From Chromatiales bacterium (GTDB taxonomy: Bacteria; Pseudomonadota; Gammaproteobacteria; JACCYU01), in assembly GCA_031177845.1 (NCBI GenBank), contig JAPSGG010000066.1, forward strand, positions 1 to 7,353: DNA of 7,353 bases, in the 5' to 3' direction. Within the stretch, counting starts at the first letter, position 1; every line of letters begins with the position of its first letter. The notes below the pieces were generated by a model. That model worked only from the letters and a program-made list of their open reading frames with translations. It ran no database searches and was not told the origin of the DNA. A program made the position numbers and the translations under genes. Positions 1 through 5,445 of the stretch are shown piece by piece.

Positions 1-3
1 GGT

Positions 4-46
4 TGCGCAGCGCAGGAGGGGATGAGGGCGATCAAGGGGATCGCTC
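4..46. repeat. REP-like palindromic element downstream of the desaturase gene
   Basis: The minus strand, just past the desaturase stop codon, reads GTGGGAGCGATC and then forms a hairpin. GCGATC at 28-33 pairs with GATCGC at 39-44 across a 5-base loop, and the stem can be extended by a G-T and a G-C pair to 26-46. A second short palindrome, TGCGC-A-GCGCA, sits at 4-14. A GTGGGAGCG-type start followed by a short palindrome is typical of REP elements in gammaproteobacteria. The hairpin is not followed by a T-run on the minus strand, so it is a poor intrinsic terminator, although it could protect the 3' end of the transcript. Assignment to a repeat family is inference, because copy number cannot be seen from one window. 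Confidence 0.45.
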
Positions 47-54
47 CCACAAAT

Positions 55-1236
55 CTACACCGTTTGTAGCGAGTACCCCCGCAGCCCCCGCGCGAAATCC
101 TCCAATACCTTGAGGCCGGTGGCCTCGGCCTGGTGACACCATTCCTGCAGGGCCTGCGACACCTTCTCGTGGCTCTCATGGGTGCGTCCCCACAGCGCCT
201 GCAACCTGCGGCGGTATTCGTACACGGTGTTCAACGCCTCGTTGTGACGCAGCGTCTCGTGAAGCTTGTCCTTGACCTGGCTATCGATGCGGCTTTCCTC
301 ACGCACCAGGGCGTGGCGGATCTTCTTGAGCGCGCATCGGTAAGGAACGTCCGCACGCCTCAGCTGATCGCGAAACACCGGCAGCGTCACGCGCTTGGCA
401 TACTGGGCCATGACGTGCAGGCGCCCGTTAATGACCGCGCGCGCGGTGTCGATATCGACGCCATTCTTGTCCTTGCGGATCACAGGCCTTGGCGCGACCC
501 TCTTGACCTTCGCTAATCTTAGGGCCGACAGCAGGCGGATATACATCCAGCCGATGTCAAATTCCCACCATTTGATTGAGAAGCGCGCTGAAGTCGGAAA
601 CGCGTGGTGGTTGTTGTGCATCTCCTCCCCGCCAATGAGAATGCCGAAGTTCGTGATATTGGTCGAGCCATCCGGACTCTCGAAATTACGATAGCCCCAG
701 TAATGCCCCAGCCCATTGACGACGCCGGCGGCAAAGAACGGGATCCACATCATCTGCACCGCCCACAGCGTAATGCCGTAGATGCCAAACAGCACGAAGT
801 CGATGACGGCAAGCAGGCTGACTCCTAGCGCATTGAAGGGCGTGTACAGCTTGCGCTCCAGCCAGTCATCCGGCGTACCGCGGCCGTAATTTTCGAGGGT
901 GGCCACCTTCCTCGCCTCGGCTCGATATAGTTCAGCGCCCTCCCACAGCACCTTATGAATCCCTTTCACATGCGGGCTATGAGGGTCTTCCTCGGTCTCG
1001 GTTTTGGCATGGTGTTTACGGTGCACGGCCACCCATTCTCTGGTCACCATGCCGGTAGTGAGCCATAGACAAAAGCGGAAGAAATGGCTGGCGATGGGAT
1101 GTAAGGTTAGCGCCCGATGGGCCTGGCAACGATGCAGAAAAATGGTCACCGAGGCAATCGTGATATGGGTCAGTATCAGCCCGACGATGAGATAGCCCCA
1201 CCATGGGAGCGCCAATAAACCAGTCGTGATGTTCAA
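55..1236 (-). CDS. Membrane fatty acid desaturase (acyl-CoA/phospholipid delta-9 type, DesA-like)
   Basis: A 393-residue integral membrane desaturase that would insert a double bond, probably at delta-9, into acyl chains of lipids or acyl-CoA, using a di-iron centre and O2. The three histidine boxes are all present: HRCQAH at 35-40, HRKHH at 72-76 and HNNHH at 207-211. The extra metal-ligand region NGLGHYWG around H178 is also there. Hydrophobic segments lie near residues 12-34, 48-65, 135-155 and 158-178. About 150 residues follow the core (from about 245), giving a length close to that of Pseudomonas DesA-type enzymes. This tail is charged and helical, and its last 80 residues resemble the C-terminus of ISL3-family transposases. 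The start is TTG: AGGAG lies 5 bases upstream of it, there is no in-frame ATG or GTG before an upstream stop, and the first internal Met is at residue 63. hyuA lies 74 bases upstream on the same strand. The family is certain; regiospecificity and substrate are inferred. Confidence 0.93.
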   Translation of the reverse strand: MNITTGLLALPWWGYLIVGLILTHITIASVTIFLHRCQAHRALTLHPIASHFFRFCLWLTTGMVTREWVAVHRKHHAKTETEEDPHSPHVKGIHKVLWEGAELYRAEARKVATLENYGRGTPDDWLERKLYTPFNALGVSLLAVIDFVLFGIYGITLWAVQMMWIPFFAAGVVNGLGHYWGYRNFESPDGSTNITNFGILIGGEEMHNNHHAFPTSARFSIKWWEFDIGWMYIRLLSALRLAKVKRVAPRPVIRKDKNGVDIDTARAVINGRLHVMAQYAKRVTLPVFRDQLRRADVPYRCALKKIRHALVREESRIDSQVKDKLHETLRHNEALNTVYEYRRRLQALWGRTHESHEKVSQALQEWCHQAEATGLKVLEDFARGLRGYSLQTV

Positions 1237-1241
1237 CTTCG

Positions 1242-1246
1242 CTCCT
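1242..1246 (-). promoter_or_regulatory. Strong ribosome binding site fixing the TTG start of the desaturase
   Basis: On the minus strand AGGAG is followed by 5 bases (CGAAG) and then TTG, the first codon of the desaturase. The match to the Shine-Dalgarno consensus and the spacing are good. No competing ATG or GTG is available in frame before the upstream stop codon at 1276-1278. Confidence 0.8.
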
Positions 1247-1274
1247 GATGGATGTGATGTGTTAATGGATTGCG

Positions 1275-1304
1275 ACTATAGATCAAACAACTTGAAAGCG
1301 TCTA
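1275..1304 (-). promoter_or_regulatory. Candidate sigma70-type promoter for the desaturase
   Basis: Reading the minus strand, TAGACG (1304-1299, four of six matches to TTGACA) is separated by 18 bases from TATAGT (1280-1275, five of six matches to TATAAT). Transcription would start near 1268 and give a leader of about 30 bases containing the ribosome binding site. The signal lies in the 74-base gap after hyuA, so the desaturase could be transcribed apart from hyuA. This is a consensus match by eye only. Confidence 0.4.
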
Positions 1305-1310
1305 CCGCGA

Positions 1311-3263
1311 TCACGCCTGTTCCAGCAGCAGATTGCCCACCTCATCCACTTTTGCACGCCAGCCGCCGGTCACCCATGTCGTGGCCGATGTCTCGCTGAT
1401 GAGCAATGGTCCGACGAGCTGTTGATTGACGCAAAGTGCCTGGCGTTCATATAAAGGTGCCGGCGCGGATAAGCCTACTACACGGAGACGAGCGATGGGC
1501 GCGGCCGGCTTCCCCTCAGCGAGACGTGGCATCGCAGGTGGAGAGCCGGCGGCGCGCAAGCCAGCCCTGATATTGACCAGCTCGATGGGCATCTCCAACG
1601 CGTGGCCGAACCGCTGCCGGTGGCGCTGGTGGAAATCCCGCTCGCATCGGGCAATGCCCCGCCATCCTATGCGCAAGGTTGATGACTGACCCTCGTAGCG
1701 CAGATCGAGCGAATAATCACGCGCGATATCGGTGACACCATCACCTTCTAGTTCGGCCACGCCAGTGGCGGCGAGTTTTTCGAATCGAGCTTCGATTTCC
1801 GAATCGGTGCAGGCGCGTAGACTCACGTTCAAGGTCTGCGATAATTGCCGGCCTTGCGGCGCGATCAGCATGCCGAGTGCCGACAGCACGCCGGCATGCA
1901 CGGGCACCAGCGCCTGCGTCACACCCAAGGCCTCAGCCAAATCGCACACGTGCAGACCGCCTGCGCCCCCAAAGCTGACGAGGACGTAATCGCGCGGATC
2001 CAGTCCGCGCCGCACCGAGATCACGCGCAGGGCCTGCGCCATGTGCTCATTTGCGAGCCGGATCACGCCCTGAGCTGCGGTTTCCACGTCCATGTTCAGA
2101 CGCTCTGCAAGCGTGCTTAGCGAGGACCGCGCGGCCGCCTCGTCCAGCTTCATATAGCCGCCCAAAGATACCTGCGCTGGCAACCGCCCCAGCACCAAGT
2201 TGGCGTCGGTGACCGTGGGTTCGATGCCGCCTCGGCCGTAACAGGCCGGTCCCGGATCGGCGCTGGCGGATTCGGGACCGACCTTTAGCAAACCTCCGGC
2301 ATCCACGCGCGCGATCGAACCTCCGCCCGCGCCGATCGTATGCAGATCGACCATGGGCACGGCCACCGGATAGTCCGCGACTTTGCCCTCCGAGGTAAGC
2401 CGGATATCGCCGTCGATTAGGGCGACATCGGTGGAGGTCCCTCCCATGTCGAAGGTCAGCAAGCGCCGATGCCCCGAGGCGGCGGCAACATGGCGTGCAC
2501 CCATCAATCCGCCGGCGGGCCCTGACAGCAGGAGCTGCACCGCGTGCCCACCGGCAGGAGCGGCGTCGATGGTGCCGCCATGGCTCTGCATGACCTTGAC
2601 ACTCGCGCCGGGCAATTGGTCGCGCAAGCCGTTCAGATAGCCCTGCATGATCGGTCCGACGTAGCTGTTCAGCCAAGTCGCGATGCCGCGTTCGTACTCG
2701 CGATGTTCGGACAATACCTTCGAAGAGCGCGAGACGAACATGCCCTGCGGCAGGGCGGCCTCGATAGCACGCTCGAAGCAGTCATCCACAAATGAATACA
2801 GCAGGTTGATCGCGACCGCACGCGGCCGCGATTTCTCGAGCTGTTCGATGAGGACGGCAAGCGCCTGCTCATCGAGAGATTCGAGGATAGTGCCATCGTA
2901 GGCCAGGCGGCCGCCGGTCTCCAGACACAGTTCCACTTCCACGGGTGGCGATACGGGCTGCGGCTGAAGATCATAGAGTTCGCGCCGCGCCTGCCGCCCG
3001 ATGGTCAGCACGTCGCCCAAGCCCCGGTTGGCAATATACGCCGTGCGCACCCCTTTACCTTCCAGCACTGCGTTGGTCGCGACCGTGGAGCCGTGGATCA
3101 AGACGAGATCCCTGGTATCCAGCCCCAGGTCGGCGATGCCCTGCAGGATGGCCCGCTGTGGCGCCTCAGGCGTGGACAACACCTTATGCGCGCGCAAGGT
3201 GCGTCCATCGAAGTACACGAAGTCCGTGAAGGTGCCGCCGGTATCGATGCCGAGCAGGTGCAT
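1311..3263 (-). CDS. hyuA: Hydantoinase A / 5-oxoprolinase family protein (HyuA-like)
   Basis: A 650-residue cytoplasmic protein of the HyuA family: ATP-dependent ring-opening enzymes such as N-methylhydantoinase A and the HyuA half of 5-oxoprolinase, and also subunits of acetone-type carboxylases. The N-terminal domain opens with GIDTGGTFTDF (5-15), the phosphate-binding loop of the actin-like fold, followed by STVATNAVLEGKG (59-71). The central hydantoinase domain has SGPAGG (247-252), FDMGGTSTDVALIDG (271-285), GAGGGSIA (311-318) and ADPGPACYGRGG (335-346). SFGGAGGLHVCDLAEALG lies at 430-447. The C-terminal beta-rich domain appears complete, so the protein is near full length for the family (roughly 650-700). 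The ATG start puts GIDTGGTFTD where family members have it, and an in-frame TAA lies 9 bases upstream. No convincing Shine-Dalgarno precedes it, and the upstream DNA is the remnant of another gene. No hyuB lies beside it, so the substrate (5-oxoproline, a hydantoin or another) cannot be assigned. Confidence 0.9.
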   Translation of the reverse strand: MHLLGIDTGGTFTDFVYFDGRTLRAHKVLSTPEAPQRAILQGIADLGLDTRDLVLIHGSTVATNAVLEGKGVRTAYIANRGLGDVLTIGRQARRELYDLQPQPVSPPVEVELCLETGGRLAYDGTILESLDEQALAVLIEQLEKSRPRAVAINLLYSFVDDCFERAIEAALPQGMFVSRSSKVLSEHREYERGIATWLNSYVGPIMQGYLNGLRDQLPGASVKVMQSHGGTIDAAPAGGHAVQLLLSGPAGGLMGARHVAAASGHRRLLTFDMGGTSTDVALIDGDIRLTSEGKVADYPVAVPMVDLHTIGAGGGSIARVDAGGLLKVGPESASADPGPACYGRGGIEPTVTDANLVLGRLPAQVSLGGYMKLDEAAARSSLSTLAERLNMDVETAAQGVIRLANEHMAQALRVISVRRGLDPRDYVLVSFGGAGGLHVCDLAEALGVTQALVPVHAGVLSALGMLIAPQGRQLSQTLNVSLRACTDSEIEARFEKLAATGVAELEGDGVTDIARDYSLDLRYEGQSSTLRIGWRGIARCERDFHQRHRQRFGHALEMPIELVNIRAGLRAAGSPPAMPRLAEGKPAAPIARLRVVGLSAPAPLYERQALCVNQQLVGPLLISETSATTWVTGGWRAKVDEVGNLLLEQA

Positions 3264-3265
3264 GA

Positions 3266-3417
3266 GTTCTTATTCTACGCGACTTGGAAGCGCATGGGCT
3301 GATCACCCACCGGCTATACAGCGAGCACCCAGGCTCGAGTACCATCTCACCGAGAAGGGTAAGAGCTTACGTCTCGTACTGAAAGCGCTGCGGGAGTGGG
3401 GGCAGCGCCACGCCTGA
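3266..3417 (+). pseudogene. 3' remnant of an HxlR-family (winged helix) transcriptional regulator, 5'-truncated and frameshifted
   Basis: HxlR proteins are small dimeric winged-helix DNA-binding regulators of about 100-150 residues. Here only the C-terminal half survives, in two frames. From 3275 the plus strand encodes LRDLEAHGLITHRLYSEHP, which matches the helix and first wing strand of the family (typical form LRELEADGLITRRVY.E.P). At about 3329-3331 the frame shifts, with one base too few, and continues as RLEYHLTEKGKSL (from 3331) and VLKALREWGQRH (from about 3376), ending at TGA 3415-3417. This is the usual wing, LTEKG and C-terminal dimerisation helix. Upstream, the first frame meets a stop at 3263-3265, at the hyuA start codon, and the N-terminal half with most of the helix-turn-helix is absent. 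The loss is too large to be a single sequencing error. It reads as a decayed gene cut by a rearrangement. Confidence 0.82.
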
Positions 3418-3605
3418 TAGGGGCGCGGGGCCAAAGGACAGCGAAGCGCAAATGTCCAAGCAAGTGACAGGGGCCGGCTTGGGCAGCAGAAGAGGAGCGG
3501 GCAGCAGCTTGCTCACGACTCCCGCAGAATGGCCGCCGACCCTATCCTTCATCGCGCTCAGCTTATAGAATGCACGCTCGCTCATCGGCAACCAATTGCA
3601 CACGC
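3418..3605. other. Non-coding spacer between the HxlR remnant and the ABC operon
   Basis: No convincing gene is seen on either strand. The plus strand contains a small inverted repeat, GGACA (3436-3440) with TGTCC (3453-3457), enclosing GCG (3441-3443) and CGC (3447-3449). It forms a hairpin with a 3-base bulge and could be the old terminator of the HxlR gene, but no T-run follows. The 3' part carries a -10-like box before the ATPase gene. Confidence 0.5.
3564..3571 (+). promoter_or_regulatory. Possible -10 element for the ABC exporter operon
   Basis: TATAGAAT lies about 35 bases before the preferred ATG of the ATPase gene; the hexamer TAGAAT within it matches five of six bases of TATAAT. 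No good -35 hexamer is visible 16-18 bases upstream, so this may be a weak or activator-dependent promoter, or a chance match. Confidence 0.3.
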
Positions 3606-4574
3606 ATGTCTGACGAGGTCCTGGTCAGCGCCGAACGCGTATTCCGTTTCTACGGGCAGTACTGTGCGGTCGAAGACCTGAGTCTAACGCTTCGCCGCGG
3701 CGAGGTGCTGGGAATGCTGGGGCCGAACGGCGCGGGCAAGTCGTCTACCTTGCGGATGCTGAGCGGCAATCTCGCGCCAACGGCGGGGCGCATCAACATC
3801 AACGGCATTGACCTCCTCGACCACCCTAAGCTCGCCAAGACCCACGTGGGCTATCTGCCTGAACGTCCGCCGCTGTATCCGGATATGAGTGTGGACGAGT
3901 ACCTGCGCTATTGCGCGCGCCTGCACCGCGTTCCCCGCGCGCGCATAGCCGCGGCGTTGAATGAGGTCAAAACGCGCTGTGGGCTCATTGATGCCGGACG
4001 CCGGGTGATCGGAAACTTGTCCAAGGGCTATCAGCAGCGTGTTGGCATCGCGCAGGCGCTGATCCATTCGCCCTTGATCGTCATCCTGGATGAACCCACC
4101 GTAGCCCTGGACCCGATCCAGATCCGGGAGATTCGCGCGCTGATCCGAGAGCTGGGCCGCAGCCACGGTGTGATCCTCTCCACTCATATCCTGCCCGAGG
4201 TCCAGGCGGTGTGCGACCGTGTGCAGATCATTCACGCCGGGCGCACGGTTTTCAACGACACGCTCACGGGCCTCGGCGAGCGGCATGGATCAATTGGGCT
4301 GATCGTAGCGTTCCGAGCCCCGCCAGCGATCGCGGAACTGTACCAGCTCCCCGGCGTGGAAGGGGTCGAGCCGCTGGCGGGCGGGCGACTGCGCATCGTG
4401 CACAGGGAAGCGAAGGTCGCAGAAGCGATCGTCAAGGCTTCGGTCGATAGGGGTTGGGGCCTGTATGAATTGGCACCGGAACGCACCACGCTGGAACAGA
4501 TCTTTATGGATCTTGTACACCGAGAGTTCGACACCGATGGCGTGAAGACCAATCCGATGCGGGCAAGCGCATGA
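3606..4574 (+). CDS. ABC transporter ATP-binding protein, ABC-2 exporter type (GldA-like)
   Basis: A 322-residue cytoplasmic ATPase that would power the permease encoded just downstream. Visible motifs: Walker A GPNGAGKSS (39-47); GYLPE (82-86), where many ABC-2 type ATPases carry Glu in place of the Q-loop Gln; signature NLSKGYQQR (137-145); Walker B LIVILDEP (157-164) with catalytic E163; a D-loop ALD (167-169), where GLD is more usual; and the switch histidine in STH (192-194). After the nucleotide-binding domain there is a C-terminal extension of about 100 residues, ending in an ERTTLEQIF motif (292-300) common in NatA/GldA-like ATPases. An ATG at 3570 would add 12 residues (MHARSSATNCTR). 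ATG 3606 is preferred because the homologous part begins only a few residues after it, but neither start has a clear Shine-Dalgarno. The stop overlaps the permease start by 4 bases (ATGA), indicating translational coupling. The transported substrate is unknown. Confidence 0.92.
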   Translation: MSDEVLVSAERVFRFYGQYCAVEDLSLTLRRGEVLGMLGPNGAGKSSTLRMLSGNLAPTAGRININGIDLLDHPKLAKTHVGYLPERPPLYPDMSVDEYLRYCARLHRVPRARIAAALNEVKTRCGLIDAGRRVIGNLSKGYQQRVGIAQALIHSPLIVILDEPTVALDPIQIREIRALIRELGRSHGVILSTHILPEVQAVCDRVQIIHAGRTVFNDTLTGLGERHGSIGLIVAFRAPPAIAELYQLPGVEGVEPLAGGRLRIVHREAKVAEAIVKASVDRGWGLYELAPERTTLEQIFMDLVHREFDTDGVKTNPMRASA

Positions 4575-5326
4575 TCCTGACCATCGCAGGAAGTGAGCTG
4601 CGCCGGATGTTCTATTCGCCGCTCGCGTGGGCGATCCTGGCCGTAGTACTGTTTATTTTAGGATTGATATTCCTGATCTTGGTGGACAACTATCTGAACG
4701 TCCTCCAGCCCCAGTTGGTTGGCGCGCCGGGCGCGCCGGGCGTTACCGATATCGTGCTGGCGCCGGTGCTCTTTTGGGCCGGCGTGATGATGTTGAGTGT
4801 GACTCCCCTGCTCACTATGCGGACGTTCAGCGAGGAACGAAGCCAGGGCAGCCTCACTCTGCTGACCAGCGCACCCTTATCGATCACGGAAATCGTGCTG
4901 GGGAAATATCTGGCGTTGCTGCTTTTTACCTTGGTGTTGCTGGGCTTGCTCACCCTGATGCCGGTGTCGCTGGTGGCCGGCACCACGTTGGACTGGGGCA
5001 AAATCGCGGCCGGTTTCCTAGGCCTATTCCTGCTGCTGGCATCATTTTCAGCCGCGGGCCTGTTCATCTCTTGCCAGACCCGAACACCGTTGATCGCAGC
5101 GGTCGCGACCTTTGGACTGCTGCTGTTCCTGGTGGTGTTGTACATGTCGGGCAGCGCCCAGGGCACGGCTAGCGAGCTGTTCATTTACCTTTCGCATTTC
5201 GGACACTTTCTGTCGTTCCTGCAGGGATTGTTCGACAGCAGCGACGTAGTCTACTACCTGCTGTTCAGCGCCGCATTCCTGATCCTCACCATCCGGCAGC
5301 TGGACAACGAGCGCTTGCAGCGGTGA
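4571..5326 (+). CDS. ABC-2 type transporter permease (GldF-like)
   Basis: A 251-residue inner-membrane permease with about six hydrophobic helices, near residues 17-38, 62-81, 108-133, 145-167, 173-192 and 223-241. After the second helix comes the cytoplasmic segment FSEERSQGSLTLLTSAPLSITEIVLGKYLA (split here as FSEERSQGSLTLL, 86-98, and TSAPLSITEIVLGKYLA, 99-115). This corresponds to the family's EE(K/R)..GTLELL..SP pattern that contacts the ATPase. The first periplasmic loop carries a short GAPGAPG stretch (51-57) encoded by two copies of a 9-base GC-rich unit at 4721-4738. The gene starts 4 bases inside the ATPase gene, so the two are surely co-translated and form one exporter. One permease of this size would be expected to act as a dimer. 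A 119-base gap containing a palindrome follows before the next gene of the operon. Confidence 0.9.
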   Translation: MILTIAGSELRRMFYSPLAWAILAVVLFILGLIFLILVDNYLNVLQPQLVGAPGAPGVTDIVLAPVLFWAGVMMLSVTPLLTMRTFSEERSQGSLTLLTSAPLSITEIVLGKYLALLLFTLVLLGLLTLMPVSLVAGTTLDWGKIAAGFLGLFLLLASFSAAGLFISCQTRTPLIAAVATFGLLLFLVVLYMSGSAQGTASELFIYLSHFGHFLSFLQGLFDSSDVVYYLLFSAAFLILTIRQLDNERLQR

Positions 5327-5370
5327 TTTTGTGTTTAGCGCGCAGTGCACGTGATCGGTGAGAAAAAGGG

Positions 5371-5415
5371 AATCCCCCCTGCGCCTCTCTTTGAAAGAGG
5401 GGGAAGGGGGGGATT
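5371..5415. repeat. C/G-rich palindromic repeat (MITE/REP-like hairpin) inside the operon
   Basis: AATCCCCCC (5371-5379) pairs perfectly with GGGGGGATT (5407-5415). Inside, CCTCTCT (5384-5390) pairs with AGAGGGG (5396-5402), counting one T-G pair, around the loop TTGAA; the two stems are separated by a 4-by-4 internal loop. Short palindromes of the form AATCCCCC...CTTT..AAAG...GGGGGATT are familiar as dispersed intergenic repeats in many proteobacteria. That identity is from general knowledge and would need a copy count. The hairpin lies between the permease and GldG-like genes and is followed by GGATTTATTC, not by a real T-run. It may attenuate transcription or stabilise the upstream mRNA rather than terminate it. 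Confidence 0.6.
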
Positions 5416-5445
5416 TATTCTTGGCGACAGGAATTAGCGGGATTC

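Noticed and set aside
26..46. Intrinsic terminator for the desaturase gene
   Set aside because: The stem is present, but the minus strand continues with TCATCCCC rather than a T-run.
82..86. Glu in place of the Q-loop Gln in the ABC ATPase (GYLPE; positions are residues of the protein at 3606-4574)
   Set aside because: GYLPE is common in ABC-2 type exporter ATPases, so it is a subfamily trait rather than a defect.
2047..2676. A 209-codon open frame on the minus strand inside hyuA
   Set aside because: It is an alternate frame of hyuA, arginine-rich with no recognisable motif, as expected from GC-rich coding DNA. The hyuA frame through the same stretch carries all the family motifs.
3001..3417. 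A 138-codon plus-strand frame ending in RHLTEKG-like sequence
   Set aside because: Its first two thirds are antisense to hyuA and meaningless. Only the tail after about 3331 is real, and it belongs to the HxlR remnant.
3367..3603. A 78-codon minus-strand frame in the spacer
   Set aside because: It is proline/leucine-rich low-complexity sequence, overlaps the HxlR remnant antisense, and has no ribosome binding site or family resemblance.
4721..4738. Two copies of GGCGCGCCG in tandem
   Set aside because: It is coding sequence for a short Gly-Ala-Pro loop in the permease. Two copies of a 9-base unit do not make a meaningful repeat locus.
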